NCBI RefSeq assembly: GCF_042679565.1
Contig: NZ_JBHTMY010000002.1
Location: 124,001 to 188,000, forward strand
Direction of reading: 5' to 3'
Source: Namhaeicola litoreus
GTDB lineage: Bacteria > Bacteroidota > Bacteroidia > Flavobacteriales > Flavobacteriaceae
DNA: 64,000 bases
The position numbers and the translations under genes are program-made. The notes beneath the pieces are model-generated. The model had not been told where the DNA came from. It did no database searches and saw nothing but the letters and a program-made list of their open reading frames with translations. Positions 54,496 through 63,264 of this stretch are shown here, piece after piece. Each line of letters begins with the position of its first letter. Position 1 is the first letter of the stretch.

Positions 54496-56981
54496 AAATA
54501 AAATCCTAAACCAGCTTTAAATGCAAAGTTAGTGGCCCCTGGAATATCTCTATAGCTACCTCGATAAACTAGGTCAAAACGCAAGAGTTTAAATATATTT
54601 CCAACCCCAACATGGTATTCCCAGTAAAGTTTTTCTGGTGCCAAATACTGAATTTCGGATGCATTTAAAGCAATATTCTCATCAGAAATATTTCCTACTA
54701 CACCTCTAACCCCTACTATTTCTCTCCATTGCAATTTTCGTATTAAAGGTATTTTAGAAAAAATTCTTCCATTAAAATTATGCTCTAAATGCAATGAGGC
54801 GTATTCATCCGTAACAAATTCATAGTAATCTAAAAGATCAAAAAGTCTTTGACCTGTAAAATAAGTTTGGTTACCAGGGACAATATTGAGTAGTAATAGT
54901 GGAACTTCGTGATAGGTCTTTCCAATCTCAAAATAGGCCTTAGATCTACCCAATAAACCAATTTGAAAGGGCTGTTCGTAATAAAACTGAAATTTGTGGT
55001 AATCAAAATCGCTATTAAAAAGTCCTTCTAAACCTTTTGTGTAACTAAAAAATAAAGTAGGGTATCTCCCTTCGTTACTTACCCCTCTATCAACACCTAA
55101 TCCCCATGGTTTTCTTCCTGGTGTATATTGAATACTCATACTCACCTCAGCCTGGTTAATCACACTCCTAATATTACCGTTCTCATCCAAAAAGTTCGCA
55201 TTAAATACATTTTGATCTGCGGATTTTAGAGATTTCAAAGTACCACCGACCTTGATTTCTACATTTTTTAGAGGTTCAATGGAGACTTTCCCATTTGTAA
55301 TATTTACATCGGATAAAAAAGAGTTATCTCCCCTTGTAAAAAGTGAAGTTGAGGCGAAACTTTTATCAAGCACATCATTAGAAGTGGTTAGGCTTACACC
55401 TAACTGTTCTATATCACGCCTGTTTCCTAAAGATAAAACAATTCTTTTATTTTTTTCTACCAACCATTTTCCTTCTATTCCATATTTAAATTTTCGATCT
55501 CCAAAACCATAGGCAATATAGCCTTGGAAACGCCACATATCAGATTGAGTAAAATAGGTTCTACCTCCAGCACGCAATTTAAAACCTTCGATCTCATTTA
55601 AACCAATTGTTGAATAAATAGGGCCCCAGTCAAAACCATTTGCCACTTGCCAATAGCCCGAAGTGAGTATTTCAGCAATCCCATTTAATTCTTTGAAGCG
55701 TTTTACAGTTTGAAGTGTATCTAACATTTTATAGATTCCAACTTCATCGTCATTCAGTTTTTCCATTCGATTCTCAGACCAGAAATCATCATTTTTATGA
55801 TATATCTCCTGATCAGGAATTACTTTCTTTTTATAATACTCTTCAGGACGTTTAAAATTGAATAGATGATTATCGTACAGAGTTGTTCTTTTACCGTATA
55901 CTCCTTTAGATTCGTCTTTGCTCCTCAAAGCAAAATCACTCATAAAGTGATCTCTTTTAAGTATAAAAACACTGTCATTTACTACATCAAACTCCTGTTC
56001 GATATACACTTCTTTTACCCAGTTAACATCGGCACTTTTATTGGCGTACATTTCAATTTGTTTGATGGCAAAAGTGGTATCATTCACCCAAAAATTCCCT
56101 TTAAATGTTAATTCATTCTTTCTTCGTGGATAAAAAACAATATTGTAACACCATTTATTCTCAATAAATGAACTATCGGCCAATACGTAGTTATAGGTTT
56201 GAGGGCCTAATTTTGACAATGGACTTGCAAAACTTTTGTCGAAAAATTTGACAAAATTTTCATAAATATCATAGTCAACATATAGCTGTTTTATGAAAGC
56301 AATTAACCCTTGATTATCTTGGAAACCGGAGTTTTTATTTCCTAACAGTTCCTCATTGAATTTTTTTGGAATAGTATTGGTTCCATAAATTTTGTAAGCC
56401 GATTCATTTATGAAAATTGGCAAATAGGGTTTTCCTGTGATGGAAGAAGTATCCACTTCATCGAAAATAAATTCCATGCCCTTAAAAACCTTACTCGATT
56501 TAAATTTTTCGTCTATATTATTTAAGTCGAACTCAATTTTTTCATACTTGCTGTATTCAAATTGGTTGTAAAGATTTAAACCGTTCTTTCTCTTTTTCGC
56601 CCAAATCTTTTTTAAAATATCTATTGCAGGATTATCTTTATTCTTAACCCTTCCAGAATAAACAGTGACTTCCTTGAGCAGATCTGCGTCTTCCTTTAAA
56701 ACAACCAATAGATTATAATTATTTGTCTCTAGAGGCACAATGGTCTTTTGGAAGCCCATAAAAGTAACTTCCATTTCACTGTAATACTCATCTGCTTCAA
56801 TATAGAATTTTCCATTTTCATCAGAAACTGTTCCCTTGATTGAACCTTTAAGAAGAATATTGGCGAAGGGTACAGGTTCATTGTTCTCATCTACTACCCT
56901 TCCACTAGCTCTTACTTGTGCAAAAAGTTGAAAATGTAAAAACACAGAAAAAAATAAAAAGAAAATAATTTTCTTAGTCAT
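54492..56981 (-). CDS. DUF5686 outer-membrane protein with carboxypeptidase-like regulatory domain
   Basis: An 829-residue outer-membrane protein of Bacteroidota. A signal peptide (to about Ala22) is followed by a CarboxypepD_reg-like beta-sandwich (about 25-105: ASGRVVDENNEPVPFANILLKG...GTVSDENGKF), then a long DUF5686 region, and a C-terminal set of amphipathic strands ending in FKAGLGFYF, a barrel-like terminal Phe signature. The family may act in outer-membrane biogenesis; the role is unknown. It is convergent with the RemB-like gene and overlaps its stop by 4 bp. Confidence 0.87.
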   Translation of the reverse strand: MTKKIIFFLFFSVFLHFQLFAQVRASGRVVDENNEPVPFANILLKGSIKGTVSDENGKFYIEADEYYSEMEVTFMGFQKTIVPLETNNYNLLVVLKEDADLLKEVTVYSGRVKNKDNPAIDILKKIWAKKRKNGLNLYNQFEYSKYEKIEFDLNNIDEKFKSSKVFKGMEFIFDEVDTSSITGKPYLPIFINESAYKIYGTNTIPKKFNEELLGNKNSGFQDNQGLIAFIKQLYVDYDIYENFVKFFDKSFASPLSKLGPQTYNYVLADSSFIENKWCYNIVFYPRRKNELTFKGNFWVNDTTFAIKQIEMYANKSADVNWVKEVYIEQEFDVVNDSVFILKRDHFMSDFALRSKDESKGVYGKRTTLYDNHLFNFKRPEEYYKKKVIPDQEIYHKNDDFWSENRMEKLNDDEVGIYKMLDTLQTVKRFKELNGIAEILTSGYWQVANGFDWGPIYSTIGLNEIEGFKLRAGGRTYFTQSDMWRFQGYIAYGFGDRKFKYGIEGKWLVEKNKRIVLSLGNRRDIEQLGVSLTTSNDVLDKSFASTSLFTRGDNSFLSDVNITNGKVSIEPLKNVEIKVGGTLKSLKSADQNVFNANFLDENGNIRSVINQAEVSMSIQYTPGRKPWGLGVDRGVSNEGRYPTLFFSYTKGLEGLFNSDFDYHKFQFYYEQPFQIGLLGRSKAYFEIGKTYHEVPLLLLNIVPGNQTYFTGQRLFDLLDYYEFVTDEYASLHLEHNFNGRIFSKIPLIRKLQWREIVGVRGVVGNISDENIALNASEIQYLAPEKLYWEYHVGVGNIFKLLRFDLVYRGSYRDIPGATNFAFKAGLGFYF

Positions 56982-57101
56982 AAGCCTTTCATAAAAAATC
57001 CTTTCAAAAAAGAAAGGAAATTAAGGTGTTCAAAATTAATGTTTTTAATACCAAAGCAAATGTTTTCTTAGAGAAATGATTGTTCAAAAAGTATACGACT
57101 G

Positions 57102-57986
57102 TTAAACGCCAATACTTTGTAAATATTTCTTGGGAGTAGATCCGTATTTTTTCTTGAATGCCGCTATAAAATGGCTAGGAGTGCTGTAACCTACCTCAAA
57201 ACTTATTTCTGCAATATTATATTTTTTAGTTGTGAGAAGATTCCTAGCGTATTCCATCTTATAATTAAATAAAAAAGCAAAAGCTGTTTCCCCATAAATA
57301 TGCTTAAATCCATCTTTGAGGTATTGAAGTGGCAGATTTACTTGATTGGCTAGATCTGTTAATGTAGGAGGCTCGGCAAAATTATCTATCAAAATCTCTT
57401 TGGCTAATCTTATTTTTTCAACATTATTATCATCTTCTAAATATGGACATTTTTGTTTATCATCGGCATCTGATTGATGGAAATACAAACTTAGCAATTC
57501 GTATACTTTACCTCTGGTGTATAATTTTTCTAAGGAAGAATGTAATCCATAATTATAAATTTGATTTAAAACAATCATCAAAGAAGGTTCTAATGCTTTT
57601 TCCAAATAGTATTTTTTTTCAATATTTTCAGGATTCAGAAAATGTATCAGATTAGCTTCTTTTGTAAAAAAGGAATGGAACTTATCAATAGAAATAAGCA
57701 AAACTATAGCCCTTGTGCGAGCATGCAACAATAAATCAACCGGAAGATTTACTTGTGGATTATAGATAAGGTATGAATTATTCTCACCGATCTCTAAATG
57801 GTAATTTCCATTGTTGAAATTTAATTGATAACTACCCTGAATTCCAAAATGCATTTGTATAACATTGCTATCTCCTTTATGAAAAAAGTTCTTATCAATA
57901 GGTCTATTATTTTTTAATTTAATGATTGAAAAACCTGGCTCAACCTCAAACTTAAATGCCATACTTTCATCGATACTTTCTGCCAT
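57102..57986 (-). CDS. AraC-family transcriptional regulator
   Basis: A 294-residue regulator. The N-terminal part (about 1-160) is a cupin-like ligand domain with HFGIQGSYQLNF. The C-terminal ~100 residues hold two helix-turn-helix motifs: LTDLANQVNLPLQYLKDGFKHIYG and IAEISFEVGYSTPSHFIAAFKKKYGSTPKKY in separate helices. The ligand is unknown. It is monocistronic, with a plausible promoter upstream. No obvious target is adjacent; neighbours are the DUF5686 gene and pdhB. Confidence 0.9.
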   Translation of the reverse strand: MAESIDESMAFKFEVEPGFSIIKLKNNRPIDKNFFHKGDSNVIQMHFGIQGSYQLNFNNGNYHLEIGENNSYLIYNPQVNLPVDLLLHARTRAIVLLISIDKFHSFFTKEANLIHFLNPENIEKKYYLEKALEPSLMIVLNQIYNYGLHSSLEKLYTRGKVYELLSLYFHQSDADDKQKCPYLEDDNNVEKIRLAKEILIDNFAEPPTLTDLANQVNLPLQYLKDGFKHIYGETAFAFLFNYKMEYARNLLTTKKYNIAEISFEVGYSTPSHFIAAFKKKYGSTPKKYLQSIGV

Positions 57987-58037
57987 GATATTTTAATTAT
58001 TCAAATTAGATAATTGCTCAATCTAATAAATACGTAC

Positions 58038-58069
58038 CAAAAATAAGCATTTTAAATCTTAATACTCAA
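58038..58069 (-). promoter_or_regulatory. Promoter of the AraC-type regulator gene
   Basis: On the minus strand, TTG (58069-58067), a 21-bp spacer and TATTTTTG (58045-58038) fit the Bacteroidota consensus, about 50 bp before the ATG. Confidence 0.5.
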
Positions 58070-58092
58070 TTCTTTTAGCGACATTCATAAAC

Positions 58093-58119
58093 AAAAAAAC
58101 CATCCCGAAAGATGGTTTT
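58093..58119 (-). terminator. Rho-independent terminator of pdhB
   Basis: AAAACCATC pairs with GATGGTTTT around a six-base loop. On the minus strand a T-run follows the stem. It lies 20 bp after the pdhB stop. Confidence 0.85.
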
Positions 58120-58139
58120 CTCAAATTTATAAATGGTTT

Positions 58140-59120
58140 TTATTTTACGTACATCACTTTTTTTACCGCTGCAATTACATCGTTTGCATTTGGCAACCAC
58201 TCTTCCAATAGAACAGGTGAAAAAGGTGCAGGTGTATCTGCTGTAGTAATTCTCTGAATAGGAGCATCTAAATAATCAAACACATTTTCTTGTACCTGAT
58301 AGGTAATTTCACTTGCCACACTTGCAAAAGGCCAAGCCTCCTCTAAGATCACCAAGCGATTTGTTTTTTTAACAGAGTTAAAAATTGCCTCGTGATCCAT
58401 AGGTCGAACGGTTCTTAAATCAATTATTTCTAAAGAAATCCCTTCTTTTTCAAGTATTTCAGCAGCTTTATAAGCTTCTTTAATAATTTTACCGAACGAC
58501 ACTACAGTAACATCTGTTCCCTCTCTTTTGATATCTGCGACACCAATTGGCAAAACATATTCTCCTTCTGGAACTTCTCCCTTATCTCCATACATTTGCT
58601 CCGACTCCATAAATATAACCGGATCGTCATCTCTAATGGCAGCTTTCAGCAAGCCTTTTGCGTCATAAGGGTTTGAGGGTACAATCACTTTCAGTCCTGG
58701 TGTATTTGCATACCAATTCTCAAAAGCTTGAGAATGCGTAGCTCCTAACTGACCCGCACTACCTGTTGGACCACGAAAAACAATCGGACATGGAAACTGA
58801 CCACCAGACATTTGTCTAATTTTTGCAGCATTATTAATAATTTGATCTATTCCGACCAAAGAGAAATTAAAAGTCATAAACTCAACAATAGGTCTGTTAC
58901 CATTCATCGCAGAACCCACAGCAATTCCAGAAAATCCCAATTCGGCAATAGGCGTGTCAATAACCCTTTTAGGACCAAATTCGTCTAACATTCCTTTAGA
59001 AGCTTTATAAGCTCCATTATATTCGGCAACTTCCTCACCCATTAAATAAACAGATTCATCGCGTCGCATTTCTTCACTCATTGCTTCGGCGATTGCCTCT
59101 CTAAATTGAATTGTTTTCAT
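58140..59120 (-). CDS. pdhB: Pyruvate dehydrogenase E1 component, beta subunit
   Basis: Beta subunit of the thiamine-diphosphate E1 of the pyruvate dehydrogenase complex. The 326-residue protein shows FREAIAEAMSEEMRRDESVYLMGEEVAEYNGAYK in the N-terminal half, PIAELGFSGIAVG, GPTGSAGQLGATHSQAFENWY and the C-terminal LEEAWPFASVASEI domain. This fits PdhB rather than the branched-chain E1 beta, though the two families are close. The alpha subunit and E2 are not beside it. It is a single-gene transcript flanked by a terminator and a divergent promoter region. Confidence 0.92.
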   Translation of the reverse strand: MKTIQFREAIAEAMSEEMRRDESVYLMGEEVAEYNGAYKASKGMLDEFGPKRVIDTPIAELGFSGIAVGSAMNGNRPIVEFMTFNFSLVGIDQIINNAAKIRQMSGGQFPCPIVFRGPTGSAGQLGATHSQAFENWYANTPGLKVIVPSNPYDAKGLLKAAIRDDDPVIFMESEQMYGDKGEVPEGEYVLPIGVADIKREGTDVTVVSFGKIIKEAYKAAEILEKEGISLEIIDLRTVRPMDHEAIFNSVKKTNRLVILEEAWPFASVASEITYQVQENVFDYLDAPIQRITTADTPAPFSPVLLEEWLPNANDVIAAVKKVMYVK

Positions 59121-59379
59121 TTTCCAAGATTTAATTTAAAAACTCATTTTATTACCAACACATCAATTATCTTTATCCTAACATCCATCACCCAACCGTT
59201 ATTAAATAATCCGTGTTCTAAAAGATGTGCAAAAATAAATATTTTTTATGGAAAAGATGCGATTTAAAATAGGTTTAAAAAATTAGTTTTAAGTATTTTT
59301 TATTATGCATGCATAGTATTTTAGATATTTTTATTTTATCTTCGTAAACTTTAAATTTTGAGAATTAACACAATTAGAT
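59121..59379. promoter_or_regulatory. Divergent regulatory region between pdhB and etfB
   Basis: A 259-bp AT-rich spacer with no gene. It holds a pdhB -7-like box (TATTTTTG on the minus strand, 59237-59230), a weak etfB -7 box (TATCTTCG, 59337-59344) and the 12-bp perfect palindrome at 59304-59315. Confidence 0.4.
59304..59315. promoter_or_regulatory. 12-bp perfect palindrome TATGCATGCATA (candidate operator)
   Basis: The sequence equals its own reverse complement and contains the repeated tetramer ATGC/GCAT. It sits about 22 bp upstream of the weak etfB -7 box, where a regulator could act on etfBA; nothing in the window identifies the regulator. Confidence 0.35.
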
Positions 59380-60126
59380 ATGAAAGTATTAGTATGTATA
59401 AGTCATGTCCCAGATACAACATCTAAAATTAATTTTTCTGATAATGACACTAAATTTGATGCAAATGGAGTTCAATTTGTTATCAATCCTTACGATGAAT
59501 TTGCGCTCACAAGGGCTATGTGGCTTAAAGAAAAGCAAGGTGCTACAGTAACAGTACTCAATGTTGGCAACCAAACAACAGAGCCAACCTTAAGAAAAGC
59601 TTTAGCCATTGGCGCAGATAATGCGGTGAGAATAAATGCCGAACCTACTGATGGTTATTTTGTTGCAGGTGAGATTGCATCGTATGCAAAAAAAGAAAAT
59701 TTCGATCTGATCTTGGCCGGAAAAGAATCCATTGATTACAATGGTGGAATGGTTCCAGGTATGATTGCACAGATGCTTGAACTTGACTTCGTGAATGCCT
59801 GTATTGGATTTGAGGTAGATGGAGATTCTGTAAAGGCAACACGCGAAATTGATGGTGGTAAAGAAATCTTGCAAGCTAAATTACCATTGGTTTTAGCTGG
59901 TCAGAAAGGTATGGTTGAAGAAAAAGACTTAAGAATTCCTAATATGAGAGGAATTATGATGGCGAGACAAAAACCATTAACTGTAGTTGAACCAACCCAT
60001 GAAAATAGTAAAACTGAATCGACCAAGTATGAAAAGCCACAACAAAAATCGGCCTGTAAAATGATAGATGCCGAAAATTTGGACGAATTAATATCACTTC
60101 TACACAACGAAGCCAAAGTAATTTAA
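59380..60126 (+). CDS. etfB: Electron transfer flavoprotein beta subunit
   Basis: AMP-binding subunit of ETF, which accepts electrons from acyl-CoA dehydrogenases and other flavoenzymes and passes them to ETF-quinone oxidoreductase. The 248-residue protein begins KVLVCISHVPDT and holds NPYDEFAL, the nucleotide-binding AGKESIDYNGGMVPGMIAQML and PNMRGIMMARQKPL. The etfA gene follows after 23 bp. This gene pair is the usual etfBA order. Confidence 0.95.
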   Translation: MKVLVCISHVPDTTSKINFSDNDTKFDANGVQFVINPYDEFALTRAMWLKEKQGATVTVLNVGNQTTEPTLRKALAIGADNAVRINAEPTDGYFVAGEIASYAKKENFDLILAGKESIDYNGGMVPGMIAQMLELDFVNACIGFEVDGDSVKATREIDGGKEILQAKLPLVLAGQKGMVEEKDLRIPNMRGIMMARQKPLTVVEPTHENSKTESTKYEKPQQKSACKMIDAENLDELISLLHNEAKVI

Positions 60127-60149
60127 TGATAACTTTTAAATAAAAAAAT

Positions 60150-61115
60150 ATGTCTGTTTTAGTATTTGCAGATCACGCCGAAGGAAAATTTAAGAAAATA
60201 GCTTTAGAATTAATTTCTTACGGAAAAAGTGTAGCCAAGAAAGCACAATCAAAATTAATTGTTGCCACCATAAACACCGATGAGGATCAGGAATTAGCTC
60301 AATATGGTGCAGATAAAATAGTCAAAATAAAGGATTCCCGCCTTAATGCATTTTCGGCAAGGGCATACAGTGATGCCTTAGCCCAGGTAGCCAAACAGGA
60401 GAGCTCTGATATTATTTTGATTGATTCGAGTAGTAACGGGAAATATCTAGCACCGTTGTTAGCCGTGCAGTTAGAGGCCGGAATGGCGACAAACGCAATT
60501 TCTGTACCGGAAACCATAGCCCCATTTGTTGTAAAACGCATGGCATTTTCATCAAAAGGCTTTGTATTCACATCAATCAATTCGGATAAAAAAGTTGTTT
60601 GCTTAGCGAAAAATTCCTTTGGTTTAAAAGAAGAGGCTACAAATCCTGAAAAAGTTTCTTTTGAGCCAAAGTTAGATGATAAAGATTTCGATTTAAAATC
60701 AATTTTAGTCGAAAAAACATCAGGTCAGGTAACCATTGCAGATGCCGATATCGTTGTTTCTGGAGGAAGAGGTCTAAAAGGACCTGAAAATTGGGGTCTA
60801 GTTGAAGATTTAGCCGGAGTACTGGGTGCTGCTACAGCTTGTTCTAAGCCGGTATCCGATCTAGGCTGGAGACCTCATTCTGAGCATGTTGGGCAAACCG
60901 GAAAACCTGTTTCATCGAATTTGTATATTGCAATTGGCATTTCCGGAGCGATTCAGCATTTGGCCGGAGTGAATTCTTCAAAAGTAAAAGTTGTGATCAA
61001 CACAGATCCGGAAGCTCCTTTTTTTAAAGCAGCAGATTACGGTATTGTAGGAGATGCTTTTGAGGTTGTTCCTAAGCTTACAGAAAAATTAAAAGTATTT
61101 AAAAGTAACCAATAA
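60150..61115 (+). CDS. etfA: Electron transfer flavoprotein alpha subunit
   Basis: FAD-binding subunit of ETF. The 321-residue protein has an N-terminal domain (about 1-190) and the C-terminal FAD domain with the family signature VVSGGRGLKGPENWGLVEDLAGVLGAATACSKP, HVGQTGKPVSSNLYIAIGISGAIQHLAG and INTDPEAPFFKAADYGIVGD spread over residues 205-310. It is downstream of etfB on the same transcript. Confidence 0.95.
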   Translation: MSVLVFADHAEGKFKKIALELISYGKSVAKKAQSKLIVATINTDEDQELAQYGADKIVKIKDSRLNAFSARAYSDALAQVAKQESSDIILIDSSSNGKYLAPLLAVQLEAGMATNAISVPETIAPFVVKRMAFSSKGFVFTSINSDKKVVCLAKNSFGLKEEATNPEKVSFEPKLDDKDFDLKSILVEKTSGQVTIADADIVVSGGRGLKGPENWGLVEDLAGVLGAATACSKPVSDLGWRPHSEHVGQTGKPVSSNLYIAIGISGAIQHLAGVNSSKVKVVINTDPEAPFFKAADYGIVGDAFEVVPKLTEKLKVFKSNQ

Positions 61116-61235
61116 ACGATTTTTTCGTAAATTGGTAGAGTCAAGGCTGTTTGAATTTGGGCCAAATATGTCCTGAATTTGTGCAGCCTTTTTCATTTTT
61201 TATTAATATTTTCGCCATTTAATTACTTTCTAATT

Positions 61236-61847
61236 GTGAGTTTAGTAAGATTGAACATAAAGGGTATATCTTATAGTCAAACCCAGAGCGGAGCATATGC
61301 GCTAGTTTTAAGTGAAAATGATGGTGAACGTACATTGCCAATTATTATTGGAGCTTTTGAGGCCCAATCTATTGCAATTGCTTTAGAAAAAGAAATCAAA
61401 CCACCTAGACCATTAACACATGATTTGTTTAAAACCTTTGCAGATCGTTTCAATATTCATATTAAACAAGTCATCATACATAAGCTTGTAGACGGGGTGT
61501 TTTATTCCAGCTTAATTTGTGAAAGTGATGGAATTGAAGAGATCATAGATGCCAGAACTTCTGATGCAATTGCTCTAGCCATCCGTTTTCAGTCTCCAAT
61601 TTTTACTTTTGAGAATATTTTAGACAAGGCTGGGATTATATTAAAAATCAAAGACCAAACTAAATTGGAACAAGCTAAATTTAAGATGGAAGATCTTATC
61701 GCTGATATTGATGATGAATTGGAGGAGGACAATCCACTTAAAGATGAAAGCTTAGAGGAATTAAAGAAACAATTAGAACAAGCCGTATTAAACGAAAACT
61801 ACGAATTGGCTGCTAGATTGCGCGATGAAATTTCTAAACGAGAATAA
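61236..61847 (+). CDS. Bifunctional nuclease-family protein (DUF151) with UVR motif
   Basis: A 203-residue cytoplasmic protein. The DUF151 domain (about 1-130) contains the conserved GAYALVLSENDGERTLPIIIGAFEAQSIAIALE and DARTSDAIALAIRF segments. A C-terminal helical UVR-type motif (LEQAVLNENYELAARLRDEI) follows an acidic linker. Plant and Thermotoga homologues show nuclease activity; this one is untested. The start is taken as GTG at 61236; the frame is open to 61179, but the extension is hydrophobic and unconserved. The transporter gene follows after 10 bp. Confidence 0.87.
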   Translation: MSLVRLNIKGISYSQTQSGAYALVLSENDGERTLPIIIGAFEAQSIAIALEKEIKPPRPLTHDLFKTFADRFNIHIKQVIIHKLVDGVFYSSLICESDGIEEIIDARTSDAIALAIRFQSPIFTFENILDKAGIILKIKDQTKLEQAKFKMEDLIADIDDELEEDNPLKDESLEELKKQLEQAVLNENYELAARLRDEISKRE

Positions 61848-61857
61848 AAATAAGTTT

Positions 61858-63246
61858 ATGCGCAAATTTTGGTTGGCTATTTTACTCGCATTCGGAACTA
61901 CATCTATTTTCGGTCAAACCACCAATGAATTGATCATTGAAAATCAAGGTTTTTCATTTCAATCATTGTGGAAAGGAGTTTTAGGGATGATTGTACTTTT
62001 GTTGTTAGCCTATCTATTTAGTTCTAACAAAAAACAAATTAACTGGAAAACAGTTGGTATAGGTTTAACCGCACAATTATTGCTAGCGGTGGGCGTATTA
62101 AAAGTACCCTTCATTAGAAGTATTTTTGAATTTCTGGGTAAAATATTTGTAAAAATTCTCGATTATACCAGAGCAGGGAGTGAATTCCTTTTTGGCAGTT
62201 TAATGAACGAAGATAGTTTTGGATTTGTTTTTGTATTTCAGATTTTACCTACAATTATCTTTTTTTCCGCCTTAACATCGCTGTTATTCTATCTTGGTGT
62301 CATTCAATTTATCGTAAAAGGAATGGCATGGGTTTTGACTAAACTTTTAAACATTTCTGGCGCCGAAGGTCTATCAGTTGCCGGGAATATCTTTTTAGGG
62401 CAGACCGAAGCACCCCTGATGATTAAGGCATATCTCGAAAAAATGAATCGATCTGAGATATTATTAGTGATGATTGGAGGTATGGCAACAGTAGCTGGTG
62501 GTGTATTGGCAGCATACATCGGTTTTTTAGGAGGAGATGATCCCGAACTGCGTTTACAATTTGCAAAGCATTTACTCGCAGCTTCGGTTATGGCTGCCCC
62601 TGGGGCTATTGTTATTAGTAAAATGCTATATCCTCAAACAGAAGTAATTGATAGTGAAATAGAGATTACCCAAGACCAAATCGGCTCAAATATATTGGAT
62701 GCAATTGCTAACGGAACTACCGAAGGGTTAAAGCTTGCGGCCAATGTAGCCGCGATGTTATTGGTTTTTGTTGCATTTATTGCCATGTTGAATGGTATTT
62801 TAGGAAAAATTGGTGGTTTAACCCACCTAAATGAATGGATAAGCACTCATTCTCCCTACCAAACATTGTCTATTGAAGCGATCTTGGGAACGATTTTTGC
62901 GCCATTGATGTGGTTGATTGGAGTAGCCAAAGAAGATACCATGCTTATGGGTCAACTTTTAGGTATTAAACTTGCCGCCAGTGAATTTGTGGGTTATATA
63001 CAGTTGGCCGACCTCAAAAATATGGCAAACCCATTGCATTTAAAATATCAAAAATCTGTTATCATGGCTACTTATATGCTTTGCGGATTTGCTAATTTTG
63101 CCTCTATTGGAATTCAGATTGGTGGAATTGGATCTCTTGCACCATCACAACGAAAAACTTTATCCGAGTTTGGTATAAAGGCACTTATTGGAGGCACATT
63201 AGCCTCTCTTTTATCAGCAACCATAGCAGGAATGATTTTAGGTTAA
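61858..63246 (+). CDS. Concentrative nucleoside transporter (CNT/NupC family)
   Basis: Inner-membrane nucleoside/cation symporter. The 462-residue protein has an N-terminal signal-like segment (to about Gln20) followed by about ten hydrophobic segments. Family motifs include GNIFLGQTEAPLMIKAYL, MATVAGGVLAAYIGFLG and GIQIGGIGSLAPSQR, which hold the nucleoside- and cation-binding residues. The extra N-terminal segment is longer than in E. coli NupC. The ATG at 61858 is preferred to an upstream in-frame start. thyA follows after 18 bp, giving a nucleoside/nucleotide context. Confidence 0.93.
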   Translation: MRKFWLAILLAFGTTSIFGQTTNELIIENQGFSFQSLWKGVLGMIVLLLLAYLFSSNKKQINWKTVGIGLTAQLLLAVGVLKVPFIRSIFEFLGKIFVKILDYTRAGSEFLFGSLMNEDSFGFVFVFQILPTIIFFSALTSLLFYLGVIQFIVKGMAWVLTKLLNISGAEGLSVAGNIFLGQTEAPLMIKAYLEKMNRSEILLVMIGGMATVAGGVLAAYIGFLGGDDPELRLQFAKHLLAASVMAAPGAIVISKMLYPQTEVIDSEIEITQDQIGSNILDAIANGTTEGLKLAANVAAMLLVFVAFIAMLNGILGKIGGLTHLNEWISTHSPYQTLSIEAILGTIFAPLMWLIGVAKEDTMLMGQLLGIKLAASEFVGYIQLADLKNMANPLHLKYQKSVIMATYMLCGFANFASIGIQIGGIGSLAPSQRKTLSEFGIKALIGGTLASLLSATIAGMILG

Positions 63247-63264
63247 TTAATTACAACTAAAAAA

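Noticed and set aside
61116..61178. Short inverted repeat with T-run after etfA as a terminator
   Set aside because: Only about four base pairs (ACGA/TCGT) can form; too weak to call.
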